Assembly (NCBI GenBank): GCA_002420145.1
Contig: DIHL01000038.1
Location: 62,001-126,000 of the forward strand
DNA length: 64,000 nucleotides
Reading direction: 5' to 3'
Source of the DNA: Bacteroidetes bacterium UBA5697
GTDB lineage: Bacteria; Bacteroidota; Bacteroidia; B-17B0; Aurantibacillaceae
Numbering within the stretch: the first letter of the stretch is position 1; each line of letters starts with the position of its first letter. The notes beneath the pieces were generated by a model, which was not told the origin of the DNA, made no database searches, and saw only the letters and a list, made by a program, of their open reading frames with translations. Made by a program: the position numbers and the translations under genes. This document shows, piece after piece, positions 28,086 to 36,745 of the stretch.

Positions 28086-30053
28086 TTAAAAACGCACTCC
28101 TATTACACAAACATCATCCACTTGTTCTAAATCCAATTTCCAATCGTTAAATGTCTGTTCTAGTTTTTGTTTTTGATTTTCAAGTGGCAAGTTTGAATTT
28201 TGAAATAATAATTCTTTAAAAGGTTTGTATTTTAATTTTTTGCCTTTTGGTCCACCAAATTGGTCGGCATATCCATCAGTGAACAAATAGATGCTGTCTC
28301 CTTGTTGTAATTGTATGTGATGAGTAACAAATGGCTTTGGGTCTTCTGTTTTTCCAACAGATTGTTTATTGGCAGTAATTTCTTTCATCTCATTATTTTG
28401 GATATACCAAAGCGGATTATTAGCGCCACTCCATAATAATTGCTTGTTTTTAGAGTTGATGCAACATAAAGAAATATCCATCCCATCTTTCACATCTTTA
28501 TTACTTCGCATAAATGTTTCTAAAACTAATTCTCTGGTTTTATCTAAAATAGCACCTGGATTTGTAATATTAAATTCTTTTACTACTCTGTTTAATGCAT
28601 TGCTGCATACCACACTTACCATGGCTCCTGGAACTCCATGTCCAGTGCAGTCAGCCGCTGCTATAAAAATTAAATCTTCTTTATGTTCAAACCAATAAAA
28701 ATCACCAGCTACAATATCTTTAGGCTTATAAAATATAAAACTTTCAGGCAAAAAATCTTTTACAATTTTTTCGGTAGGCAAAATCGCTTCTTGTAAATGT
28801 TTTGCGTAAGTAATGGAATCTATAATTTCCTTTTGTTTCTCTTCCAGTATCTCTTTCTGTTCTATTATTATGTGATTCGCTTTCTTTTTATCACGATATT
28901 GTTTTAGAACAGATATACCTAGTATGATTGAAATAATTAATGCAACACCTACAACTAATAAGAACACTTTTTGTAATTTATTTTCTTTTTCCTTAAAGCT
29001 GTTTTCTGTGCTTAAGCGTTCTATTTTTAATTGTTTTTTTTCTGAATCAAATTTCTGACTCATTTCATTCAACGAACTTACGTTTGTTTCATTGATAATA
29101 GAGTCCTTATAAATTCTGGCGGAGTCAGCATAATAATAGGCTGATTCAAAATCTTTTTTGGTTACCCACATTTCAGAGATGTATTTATATACAAGAAGTA
29201 ATCTGTCTTTATTTCCAGTATGTCTATCAATTGCTAAAGCTTTCTGAAAATAGTTATTTGCCTCTACATAATTACCATCTTCATATACCATATACCCATA
29301 GTTTGAGTATGAATCTGCTAGATCACTTAAGTCTCCATATTTTTCTCGGTATTGTAAACCTTTATAATAGGAATCTTTGGCTTTGTTTTTTTGACCCATA
29401 TAGTAATAGTTGTGCCCTAAATTGGTATAAGCATTTCCTAGTGAATAGTAATCGTTGCGAGGTTCAGATAGAGAAATGACTTCATCATGATATTTATTGG
29501 AAGTTCTATAATCGTCTAAACTATAATAACAGTTTCCTAAGTTTGTACTCGTAGTAATAATGCCTTCTGTATCGTGAATCGATTGGTATAAATCACGTGC
29601 TTTTAATATATAATCTATAGCCTCTTTTGGATTTCGCTGTCGTTTTAAAACAAGTCCTATATTATTAAGAGAGTGTGCAGTTTTGATAGTGAGATGATTA
29701 GTTTCTGCTAGTGTAAATGCTAGCTGATGAATTTTTAGGGCCTCTGTTAGGTTTCCTGAAATTCGTAAGGCTTCTGCTTTACTATTTAAACCAAACCAAC
29801 ACGATTTGTATTCTTTTAATTTAGTGGCTAATATAATAGTAGAGTCCGAATAGTCTTTAGCGATGTTAGTATTTACAGAACGGTACATCCAAGCTAATTC
29901 AACAAAAGCTTTTAATTTTTCTTTTTCTGTTGTGGCAGCATGTAACTGATTCAGCATCTCTTCAATTTCCTTGGAAGTTTGATGTTTGGATTGACCAATC
30001 ACGGATGTTAAAAGGATGCCTAAGAACAATAATGTAAAATAATATCTTTTCAT
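28086..30053 (-). CDS. TPR-transmembrane-SpoIIE (PP2C) phosphatase
   Basis: A probable membrane-bound serine phosphatase that senses through extracytoplasmic repeats. The 655-residue layout is a signal peptide (~1-20), about seven tetratricopeptide repeats (~60-320), a coiled coil, one membrane helix (~362-384, LLVVGVALIISIILGISVL), a second coiled coil (~390-415) and a SpoIIE/PP2C domain (~425-655). PP2C metal motifs are DIVAGDFYW, AAADCTGHGVPGAMVS, DGMDISLCC, WSGANNPLWY and YLFTDGYADQFGG. All key Asp residues are present. It is divergent from a paralogue 74 bases away and upstream of alkB. The partner, possibly an anti-sigma antagonist, is not in the window. Confidence 0.87.
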   Translation of the reverse strand: MKRYYFTLLFLGILLTSVIGQSKHQTSKEIEEMLNQLHAATTEKEKLKAFVELAWMYRSVNTNIAKDYSDSTIILATKLKEYKSCWFGLNSKAEALRISGNLTEALKIHQLAFTLAETNHLTIKTAHSLNNIGLVLKRQRNPKEAIDYILKARDLYQSIHDTEGIITTSTNLGNCYYSLDDYRTSNKYHDEVISLSEPRNDYYSLGNAYTNLGHNYYYMGQKNKAKDSYYKGLQYREKYGDLSDLADSYSNYGYMVYEDGNYVEANNYFQKALAIDRHTGNKDRLLLVYKYISEMWVTKKDFESAYYYADSARIYKDSIINETNVSSLNEMSQKFDSEKKQLKIERLSTENSFKEKENKLQKVFLLVVGVALIISIILGISVLKQYRDKKKANHIIIEQKEILEEKQKEIIDSITYAKHLQEAILPTEKIVKDFLPESFIFYKPKDIVAGDFYWFEHKEDLIFIAAADCTGHGVPGAMVSVVCSNALNRVVKEFNITNPGAILDKTRELVLETFMRSNKDVKDGMDISLCCINSKNKQLLWSGANNPLWYIQNNEMKEITANKQSVGKTEDPKPFVTHHIQLQQGDSIYLFTDGYADQFGGPKGKKLKYKPFKELLFQNSNLPLENQKQKLEQTFNDWKLDLEQVDDVCVIGVRF

Positions 30054-30126
30054 AATATAAATAGTTCTGATTCATTAAAATTAGCTTAATTGATTGAATT
30101 AAAAAACTAAATTGTACATTAGGTAC

Positions 30127-32241
30127 ATGAAAAAAATTATCGCCTTTAATTTATTTTTCTTTACTCAGGTTTTATTTTGTTATCCTCAAAATACAATCAT
30201 TGATTCTTTACAACATGTTTTAAAAACAACAACTCAAGATTCAACGAAAGTGAATATCTACAATGAATTGTTTTTGGAATATGAATTTGAAGATGAGGTT
30301 AAAGCAAAGGAGTGTTTAGACAAAGCTTTAGCACTTGCTCAAAAATCAAACTACCACAAAGGAATCGCTATTACTTATATGTATTACGGTTTTTTAGCAG
30401 ACGACAAAAGCGATTTTTTTGATGCTTTAAAAAATTATAAACTATCTCTTAAAACATTTGAATTAATAGGGAATAAAAAAGGAGAAGCTAATGCTTATAA
30501 TAGTCTAGGAATGGTGTTTTATATTCAGGGCAATTATCCCGAAGCATTAAAACATCATTTTGAAGCACTTAAGTTGAGGGAGTCTATTGGTGACACTAAA
30601 GGAATTGCGGCTTCTTATGGAAACATTGGAAATGTGTATAACGACCAAGAAAATTATCCCCTAGCATTAAAAAATTATTTTTCGTGCTTAAAAATTATGC
30701 AAAGCATTGATAATAAAAAAGGTGTAGCAACAACTTATAACAATATTGCTTTAGTTTATACAGAGCAAAAAAAATACGATGAGGCTTTAAAAAATCATTT
30801 TGAAGGATTAAAACTTAGACAAGAGATAAACGACGAAAAAGGAGTAGCAGGTTCTTATAATAATATTGGCTTAGTATACTACCATCAAGGTAATTATGAA
30901 GAGGCTTTAAAAAACTATTTCTTATCCTTAAAGATAAAAGAAGTGATTGAAGATGAACCCGGCATTGCAGGAGTATATTGCAACATTGGTGAAATTTACG
31001 CAAAACAAAAAAAGTATCAAGAAGCTGAAACGTATTTAGAAAAAGCAAAAAAATTATCTCAGCAAATAGGCTACCGCGAAAATTTGCGACAAACCTACAT
31101 GGTATTAACGGAGTTGAGTTATGCGAAAGGAAATTATAAAGAAGCCTATGACAATCATATTTTATTTATTCAATACCGCGATAGTTTAAATAACGAAGAG
31201 ACTCGTGAAAAAACCATTCAAAACCAAATGACCTATGATTTTGAAAAGAAAGATGCCATCGCTGCTGCAGAACACAAAAAAGAATTAGAAAATCAACAAG
31301 AACTAGCCGAAGAAAAAAGCCGTAAACAAAATCTATTAATTGCGTTTGTTGTTACTGGGCTAGGCTTAGTATTAGTGTTTACCATTTTTATATTTAGATC
31401 ATTAAGTCTGACTCGAAAACAAAAAAAGATTATTGAATTACAAAAAGACCATTCAGAACATCAACGATTAATGGTTGAAGAAAAGCAAAAAGATATTATT
31501 GATAGTATTAATTATGCTAAGCGAATTCAGGAAGCACTTTTAAAAGAAGAAAATCATATTAGCGAACATTTGCCCGAACATTTCATTTTGTTTAAACCAA
31601 AGGACATTGTAAGTGGCGATTTTTATTGGGCCTTCGAAAAAAACGACTATTGGTATTTAGCTGCCGCTGATTGCACAGGACATGGGGTTCCAGGAGCATT
31701 TATGAGTATGCTTGGTATTGCTTTTTTAAATGAAATTTCGGCAAGTACTGAATTTTTATCGCCAGCAAAAATTTTAGATTTACTAAGAGATAAAATTGTG
31801 AAGGAGTTAGGGCAAAATGGAAAAGATGGTGATAGTAAAGATGGTATGGATATTTCTTTGGCGTGTTACCATATGAAAACAAAACAACTGCAATGGTCGG
31901 GAGCAAATAATTCATTGTATATTTTAAAAGAAACGGAATTACACGAGATAAAGGCGAATAAACAACCAATAGGATTTCATTCTGCAATGCAGCCATTTAC
32001 AAATCATATAATTAATTTAGAGAAAGGTAATAGTATTTATTTATTTACCGATGGTTTTGCCGACCAATTTGGTGGACCCAAAGGAAAAAAATTTAAATAT
32101 TCTAAGCTAAAGGAATTATTGATTTCGATAAATACTCTATCTATGGATGAACAAAAAGAGATATTGCATAGTGAGTTTGAAGGATGGAAAACCAATCTAG
32201 AACAAACGGATGATGTATGTGTGATTGGCGTGAGAGTTTAA
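30127..32241 (+). CDS. TPR-transmembrane-SpoIIE (PP2C) phosphatase, paralogue
   Basis: A second protein with the same plan (704 residues). I chose the ATG at 30127 (MKKIIAFNLFFFTQVLFC, a signal peptide) over an in-phase TTG at 30112. Six or seven very regular TPRs (~75-330, repeated AxxYNNIGxVYxxQxxYxEAL) precede a coiled coil and a membrane helix (~405-425, LLIAFVVTGLGLVLVFTIFI). The SpoIIE domain (~475-704) keeps DIVSGDFYW, AAADCTGHGVPGAFMS, DGMDISLACY, WSGANNSLYI and YLFTDGFADQFGG. The two phosphatases share strong similarity in the catalytic half and diverge in repeats, as expected for an old inverted duplication with different inputs. Confidence 0.87.
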   Translation: MKKIIAFNLFFFTQVLFCYPQNTIIDSLQHVLKTTTQDSTKVNIYNELFLEYEFEDEVKAKECLDKALALAQKSNYHKGIAITYMYYGFLADDKSDFFDALKNYKLSLKTFELIGNKKGEANAYNSLGMVFYIQGNYPEALKHHFEALKLRESIGDTKGIAASYGNIGNVYNDQENYPLALKNYFSCLKIMQSIDNKKGVATTYNNIALVYTEQKKYDEALKNHFEGLKLRQEINDEKGVAGSYNNIGLVYYHQGNYEEALKNYFLSLKIKEVIEDEPGIAGVYCNIGEIYAKQKKYQEAETYLEKAKKLSQQIGYRENLRQTYMVLTELSYAKGNYKEAYDNHILFIQYRDSLNNEETREKTIQNQMTYDFEKKDAIAAAEHKKELENQQELAEEKSRKQNLLIAFVVTGLGLVLVFTIFIFRSLSLTRKQKKIIELQKDHSEHQRLMVEEKQKDIIDSINYAKRIQEALLKEENHISEHLPEHFILFKPKDIVSGDFYWAFEKNDYWYLAAADCTGHGVPGAFMSMLGIAFLNEISASTEFLSPAKILDLLRDKIVKELGQNGKDGDSKDGMDISLACYHMKTKQLQWSGANNSLYILKETELHEIKANKQPIGFHSAMQPFTNHIINLEKGNSIYLFTDGFADQFGGPKGKKFKYSKLKELLISINTLSMDEQKEILHSEFEGWKTNLEQTDDVCVIGVRV

Positions 32242-32295
32242 TTTTTTAAACAAAAACGCCTGTCAAGAATAAATCCTGACAGGATTCTCTGTTGT

Positions 32296-32397
32296 TTAAC
32301 TAAAAACCACTCTTTTAATAAATTTAATTGTCTTACTAGATTTTGCATCTTGAATAAAATATGCGCGAATTCGCACTTTCGCTTTTTTAAAATCAGT
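32296..32397 (-). other. Orphan short open frame, possible gene remnant
   Basis: Between the phosphatase gene and tRNA-Cys the minus strand has a 33-codon open frame with no start codon. It reads DFKKAKVRIRAYFIQDAKSS and ends FIKRVVFS before a stop at 32296-32298. The residues look protein-like (alternating basic and hydrophobic), but nothing is recognised and the frame is closed by TGA upstream. It may be the end of a decayed gene. Apart from a weak inverted repeat (CCTGTCA/TGACAGG, 32259-32283), nothing else is seen between 32242 and 32456. Confidence 0.25.
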
Positions 32398-32458
32398 TCA
32401 CTAGAATGGTTATGGGAAAGAGTAACTTATGGTAAGGAATTTAACACGAATATTTCTT

Positions 32459-32496
32459 AAAAAAAAGAGACCTTCAAGGAATTGAAGGTCTCTTTT
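32459..32496 (-). terminator. Terminator of tRNA-Cys
   Basis: A perfect 15-bp stem (AAAAGAGACCTTCAA / TTGAAGGTCTCTTTT) with a GGAA loop sits immediately beyond the tRNA 3' end. On the minus strand it runs into about eight T. Confidence 0.85.
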
Positions 32497-32497
32497 G

Positions 32498-32568
32498 AGG
32501 TCCCGAGCGGATTCGAACCGCTGTACGAGCTTTTGCAGAGCTCTGCCTAGCCGCTCGGCCACAGGACC
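32498..32568 (-). tRNA. tRNA-Cys (anticodon GCA)
   Basis: A complete 71-base tRNA on the minus strand. The acceptor strands GGTCCTG and CGGGACC pair (one G-U). The anticodon stem GAGCT/AGCTC holds the loop CTGCAAA with anticodon GCA. The T arm is GCGGTTCGAATCCGC. CCA is not encoded. A terminator follows at once. A degenerate partial copy lies upstream at 32587-32634. Confidence 0.95.
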
Positions 32569-32586
32569 ATTTATTTATTTTTTAAT

Positions 32587-32634
32587 GAGCTTTTGTTTGC
32601 TCTACCTTATCAGTCAGCTGACTGACACAGGACC
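32587..32634 (-). pseudogene. Truncated, degenerate tandem copy of tRNA-Cys 5' half
   Basis: CACAGGACCATTT (32560-32572), the tRNA 5' acceptor strand plus upstream bases, recurs at 32626-32638, and GAGCTTTTG (32527-32535) recurs at 32587-32595, in the same order. The bases between have diverged: the anticodon is lost, GCTCTGCC became GCTCTACC, and the D-arm is replaced by a perfect 16-base palindrome TCAGTCAGCTGACTGA (32610-32625). There is no 3' half, so it cannot fold as a tRNA. Confidence 0.6.
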
Positions 32635-32740
32635 ATTTTAATTTAAGATTTTTAAAAGAATTCAAATTCTAACAAAAAATCCAGAACGGGTAGCAAAAAT
32701 AAGATTTTTTTAGCAACTTAGTCTAATTATTATAAAAAAA

Positions 32741-33883
32741 ATGCAGATAAAGTCAAAATTACCCAATATTGGTACCACTATTTTCACTGTAATGAGTGGT
32801 TTAGCCAAAGAACATAATGCTATTAACCTTTCTCAAGGCTTTCCCGACTTTGGTTGCAGTCCGAAATTATTGGAATTAGCTCAAAAAAACTTAATGGCTG
32901 GGTTTAATCAATATGCACCTATGACAGGAGCTCAAGCATTAAGGGAAACGATTGGGGAATTATTGCAGAATTGTTATGGAGCATCTTATCATCCCGAAAC
33001 TGAAATCACCATCACGGCTGGGGCAACACAAGGAATTTATACTAGTATAGCTGCTTTTATTAATAAAGGGGACGAAGTGATTGTATTTGAACCTGCTTAC
33101 GATTGTTATATTCCAGCAATTGAAGTGCATGGTGGTGTTGTGAAACCAATTGCACTTGACTACCCAAATTTTACAATTAATTGGACTACTGTAAGAAACA
33201 CCATAACAGATAAAACACGAATGATTATTATTAATTCGCCTCATAATCCAAGTGGAACAACCTTGTTAGAAAATGATTTACTAGAACTTCAAAAATTAAT
33301 TGAGGGCACTAATATTATTCTTATAAGTGATGAAGTTTATGAACATATGGTATTTGATGTTCAGCCTCATCAAAGTGTGGCTAGATTTAAAACATTAGCA
33401 GCGCAATCCATCATTGTGTCTTCTTTCGGAAAAACGATTCATGCCACTGGATGGAAAATTGGCTACGTGGCTGCCCCAAAAGAACTCATGATCGAGTTTA
33501 GAAAAGTACATCAATTTTTAGTGTTTTGTGTTAATCATCCTTTTCAGCTTGCTTTAGCTGAATATTTGAAAGATGAATCAACTTACAAAGGCTTGCATCA
33601 ATTTTATCAGTCAAAAAGAGATTATTTTAGAAAATTAATTTCTTCTTCTCGTTTTGAGATGGAGCTTTGCACGGGCACTTACTTTCAGCTTTTGAACTAT
33701 AAAAACATTACGGATGAAAAAGACACTGATTTTGCTATTAGATTAACGAAAGAGAAAGGATTAGCCTCCATTCCATTATCTGTATTTTATTCAAATCAGC
33801 AGCAGCAGCAATTATTGCGTTTTTGTTTTGCTAAAAAAGAAGAAACTTTAGAAAAGGCTGCCGAGATATTATGTAAAATTTAA
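32741..33883 (+). CDS. Methionine/glutamine-type aminotransferase (class I, YbdL-like)
   Basis: A PLP-dependent class I aminotransferase (380 residues) close to YbdL/KAT enzymes, which transaminate methionine, glutamine or kynurenine. The N-terminus has NIGTTIFTVMSGLAKEHNAI and NLSQGFPDF. ITAGATQGIYTSI, IINSPHNPSGTTLLENDL, ISDEVYEHMVFD and the PLP-lysine region VSSFGKTIHATGWKIGY follow, the last with the Schiff-base lysine and its phosphate-binding SFGK. An omega-amidase-type nitrilase lies 2 kb downstream on the same strand, matching the known pairing in which the amidase removes the 2-oxo acid amide product. Methionine salvage or glutamine transamination is likely; which one cannot be read from sequence. 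Confidence 0.88.
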   Translation: MQIKSKLPNIGTTIFTVMSGLAKEHNAINLSQGFPDFGCSPKLLELAQKNLMAGFNQYAPMTGAQALRETIGELLQNCYGASYHPETEITITAGATQGIYTSIAAFINKGDEVIVFEPAYDCYIPAIEVHGGVVKPIALDYPNFTINWTTVRNTITDKTRMIIINSPHNPSGTTLLENDLLELQKLIEGTNIILISDEVYEHMVFDVQPHQSVARFKTLAAQSIIVSSFGKTIHATGWKIGYVAAPKELMIEFRKVHQFLVFCVNHPFQLALAEYLKDESTYKGLHQFYQSKRDYFRKLISSSRFEMELCTGTYFQLLNYKNITDEKDTDFAIRLTKEKGLASIPLSVFYSNQQQQQLLRFCFAKKEETLEKAAEILCKI

Positions 33884-33912
33884 TTATTATATTTACTATA
33901 TACTCTCAATTT

Positions 33913-34593
33913 ATGAAGACAATATTTTTTGTGTTATTTATTCTATTTAGAATAAATAGTATTTTTTCTCAAGACACTATTCGCTTTTTGAATAACACTA
34001 TAAAAGTTGTAAAGGTTACTGAGATTAATATAGATGCTATTAAGTATAAGAGATTTGATAATTTAGAAGGTCCTTTATATGTTTCAAGTAAAAGTGAAAT
34101 AGAAAGTATAAAATTTTCTAATGGATTAATCGAGACGTTTAAATCAGAAGAAGCTAAACCACAAACAGTAGTCACTGCTACAACTTCAGTTTCTCCCACA
34201 GTAACAAATCAAAATACTTCATTCGAAAAAATAGTTATTATTGATAAAACCAAATTAATGCATTTTGGCAAGCCAATGGGGGAGTCTCGTTTGCTAAGAG
34301 TAATTAATAATTATCCAGAGTCGGAGAAAAAAACTTTGATGATGAAAGAGTATACAAACATGAAATCATTTAAGAAAAAACAATATTTGTTCGGTTTCAT
34401 TGGTTTGGGAGCAGGCGTTGGATTGGCATACATAGGAATGATGGCATCATTAATTAGTAGTGATTCGACTCCCATAGCTTTAGGTTTAGCAGGAGGAGTG
34501 TCGATTGGAGTTACTGGCGCTATTATTGCACATACTAACAAACAAAAACGTTTAAAAAAGAAAATAGAAATAGCAACTATCTATAATAATTAA
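33913..34593 (+). CDS. Exported hypothetical protein, paralogue 1 of 3
   Basis: A 226-residue protein with a signal peptide (MKTIFFVLFILFRINSIFS) directly followed by QDTIRFLNNTIKVVKVTEIN. The first ~75 mature residues form a small beta-rich domain with IKYKRFDNLEGPLYVSSKSE and IKFSNGLIE, a pattern frequent in exported Bacteroidota proteins. A Thr/Val linker leads to a helical segment and two hydrophobic segments (~155-200, FGFIGLGAGVGLAYIGMMA and LGLAGGVSIGVTGAIIAH). The tail is basic. The family is unnamed to me and no catalytic motif is visible. It is first of three tandem paralogues, 29 bases after the aminotransferase gene. Confidence 0.7.
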   Translation: MKTIFFVLFILFRINSIFSQDTIRFLNNTIKVVKVTEINIDAIKYKRFDNLEGPLYVSSKSEIESIKFSNGLIETFKSEEAKPQTVVTATTSVSPTVTNQNTSFEKIVIIDKTKLMHFGKPMGESRLLRVINNYPESEKKTLMMKEYTNMKSFKKKQYLFGFIGLGAGVGLAYIGMMASLISSDSTPIALGLAGGVSIGVTGAIIAHTNKQKRLKKKIEIATIYNN

Positions 34594-34613
34594 TTATAAA
34601 AATTAACATATAC

Positions 34614-35303
34614 ATGAAGAATTTCAAACTACATACGCTTTTTATATTTAGTCTTTTTCTAAGCTTTTCTGCTTTTTCACAAGACACTATCTTTTTTAAA
34701 TCTAAAGATAAAATTATTGTATTTGTGAAGGAAGTTTCTCAAACTGAAATTCAATACAAAAAATTTGAATTGCCTGATGGCCCAATGTATGTTGTAGATA
34801 AAAATGTGATTGATAAAATTGTGTATAAAAATGGATATACCGAAAGCATTACGGTTGTAGCTCAGACGCCAACTGTTACACAAGATCCTCAACCGTTTAC
34901 AGTGCTAAATAATAATAAACCATCAGTTCACAACGAAAAAATCACATACGAAGATACTAAAAGAAGATATTATTATATGTCTAATTTAGCTAATTCTCAT
35001 CCCAATGAAAGCAAACGCCCTATGTTATTACAATCTGTAAAATCTATTAGAAATTTAAAATACGGACAAGATGCTACTAGAACCGTAGGAATTGTTTTTG
35101 GCGCGATGACAATAGCAACGGGAGCAATTTATGGTATCATTACTAGAATAAATACTAATAATGGTATAAATTCTGGTAGTGATTTTGTGATAGCTCCAGT
35201 AGCATGTGGTTCCTTAGCGTTAGTGATGACAGCAACATCAATAGCTTTTCATGTGGGTTTAAAAAAGAAGAGACATGATTTTGTTAAGGCCTATAATGAG
35301 TAG
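34614..35303 (+). CDS. Exported hypothetical protein, paralogue 2 of 3
   Basis: A 229-residue protein built like its neighbours. After a signal peptide ending SAFS comes QDTIFFKSKDKIIVFVKEVS, then IQYKKFELPDGPMYVVDKNV and IVYKNGYTE, matching the same small domain. The middle helix contains NLANSHPNESKRPML, aligned with NNYPESEKKTLM in copy 1. Two C-terminal hydrophobic segments follow (VGIVFGAMTIATGAIYGII and VIAPVACGSLALVMTATSIA). It is 20 bases after copy 1 and overlaps copy 3 by 8 bases (ATGAGTAG), indicating translational coupling. The function is unknown. Confidence 0.7.
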   Translation: MKNFKLHTLFIFSLFLSFSAFSQDTIFFKSKDKIIVFVKEVSQTEIQYKKFELPDGPMYVVDKNVIDKIVYKNGYTESITVVAQTPTVTQDPQPFTVLNNNKPSVHNEKITYEDTKRRYYYMSNLANSHPNESKRPMLLQSVKSIRNLKYGQDATRTVGIVFGAMTIATGAIYGIITRINTNNGINSGSDFVIAPVACGSLALVMTATSIAFHVGLKKKRHDFVKAYNE

Positions 35304-35958
35304 ATGTTTAGCGTTTTTCTTTTTTCTGTTTAAGTTAGGAACTTTTGCATTTGCCCAAGATACTATTTTTGTAAATAATTCGGAACCCTTAATTGTAAGG
35401 GTTTTAGAAATTTCTAGCACTTCAGTTTCTTATAAAAATTTTCATAATCCCGATGGAGTAATTCGGAGTTTAAGTAATGAACAAATATCAAGAATAGTTT
35501 ATGAAAACGGAAAAGAAGAATCTAGATTTCAATTAAAACAAAAAACAACTGGCAGTGCTTCTCCATTAAAATTATTTATTGTTGAGGGAAAACATTTGGC
35601 TTTAAATAATGTGGATATTTCGCACAAAGCTGCCTTTAAAATAATGATGCAAAAAGACCCACAAACTAATTCAGACGAGTTAAATGAAATCTTAGTTTTG
35701 GCAGATAGTAGAAAAAACGGACAAATTGCTTTTAATGTTATTGCTCCCGTAAGTGCCGTGGCTGGAATATATTTGGCTAGACAACATCGATATAATGACC
35801 CAAAAGAACAACTAAAAGCAAGAACTTATTTTTTGAGTGGGTTAAGCGTGTGTATTCTTTCGTTAGTAACCGCTCAAATTTATAAATCATTAAAAAATAA
35901 ACAAATTAGAAAAGCAGCCCTTTTATATAATGCTGATTTAATAAATCTAAATGATTAA
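35296..35958 (+). CDS. Exported hypothetical protein, paralogue 3 of 3
   Basis: A 220-residue protein from the ATG at 35296. That start gives a signal peptide (CLAFFFFLFKLGTFAFA) directly before QDTIFVNNSEPLIVRVLEIS; the upstream ATG at 35275 only adds residues before it. The small domain is conserved (VSYKNFHNPDGVIRSLSNEQ, IVYENGKEE). A helical segment containing MMQKDPQTNSDELNEIL and two hydrophobic segments (~155-200, IAFNVIAPVSAVAGIYLA and YFLSGLSVCILSLVTAQIY) follow. It ends 2 bases before the nitrilase start. It is the most diverged copy. The function is unknown. Confidence 0.7.
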   Translation: MSRCLAFFFFLFKLGTFAFAQDTIFVNNSEPLIVRVLEISSTSVSYKNFHNPDGVIRSLSNEQISRIVYENGKEESRFQLKQKTTGSASPLKLFIVEGKHLALNNVDISHKAAFKIMMQKDPQTNSDELNEILVLADSRKNGQIAFNVIAPVSAVAGIYLARQHRYNDPKEQLKARTYFLSGLSVCILSLVTAQIYKSLKNKQIRKAALLYNADLINLND

Positions 35959-35960
35959 AA

Positions 35961-36743
35961 ATGCAAGACTTAATAATAACAACTATTCAAACACAGTTAT
36001 TTTGGGAAGATGTTCAGAAAAATTTGGAACACTTTGATAAGAAGATAAATGAAATAGATGGACCCATCGATATTATTGTCTTACCCGAAATGTTTACAAC
36101 TGGTTTTACAATGAACCCAATTAAGTTGGCAGAACAACATGGCGGAAGGGGATTACAATGGATGTTGAATAAATCAAAAGAAAAAAACTGTGTAATTGTA
36201 GGGAGTATATCAGTTATTGAGAACAATAATTACTTTAATCGTTTATATTGGACTAGCCCAGATGGTACTTATGAATATTATGATAAGCGACATTTATTTA
36301 GGATGGGAAATGAACACCAGTACTATAAGTCTGGCGATAAAAAACTAATCATTGAATATAAAGGATGGAAAATTTGCCCATTAGTTTGTTATGATTTAAG
36401 ATTCCCAGTTTGGAGTAGAAATCGAAAAGATAGTACTTACGACGTTTTAATTTATGTAGCAAATTGGCCAGAAGTTCGTTCTTATCCTTGGAAACAACTA
36501 TTAATTGCAAGAGCTATTGAGAATCAGACTTATGTTATTGGTGTAAATAGAATAGGGGAAGATGGCAACCAGATTAAACATTCAGGAGACACTGCTATTA
36601 TTAACCCAAGAGGTGAAATTATTAGCCAAACAATGGCGCATCAAGATCGAGCAGAAACAACTAATCTTTCGTTCAACTATTTGCAAGAATTTAGAAAAGT
36701 GTTTCCAGTAATGATGGATGGAGATGATTTTGAAATTAATTAA
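35961..36743 (+). CDS. Nitrilase-superfamily omega-amidase (YafV-like)
   Basis: A carbon-nitrogen hydrolase predicted to hydrolyse 2-oxosuccinamate or 2-oxoglutaramate-type amides. The 260-residue protein holds the catalytic triad in order: Glu in VLPEMFTTGFT, Lys in YYDKRHLFRMG, and Cys in CPLVCYDLRFPVWSR. It has the short YafV/Nit2-like length rather than the longer glutaminase domains. It lies in the same transcription unit as a methionine/glutamine-type aminotransferase, which supports an omega-amidase role in clearing its products. The three exported paralogues in between have no known link to this chemistry. Confidence 0.85.
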   Translation: MQDLIITTIQTQLFWEDVQKNLEHFDKKINEIDGPIDIIVLPEMFTTGFTMNPIKLAEQHGGRGLQWMLNKSKEKNCVIVGSISVIENNNYFNRLYWTSPDGTYEYYDKRHLFRMGNEHQYYKSGDKKLIIEYKGWKICPLVCYDLRFPVWSRNRKDSTYDVLIYVANWPEVRSYPWKQLLIARAIENQTYVIGVNRIGEDGNQIKHSGDTAIINPRGEIISQTMAHQDRAETTNLSFNYLQEFRKVFPVMMDGDDFEIN

Positions 36744-36745
36744 AG

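Noticed and set aside
32259..32283. CCTGTCA/TGACAGG inverted repeat after the second phosphatase gene as a terminator
   Set aside because: There is no T-run and the loop is long for a 7-bp stem; kept only as a mention.
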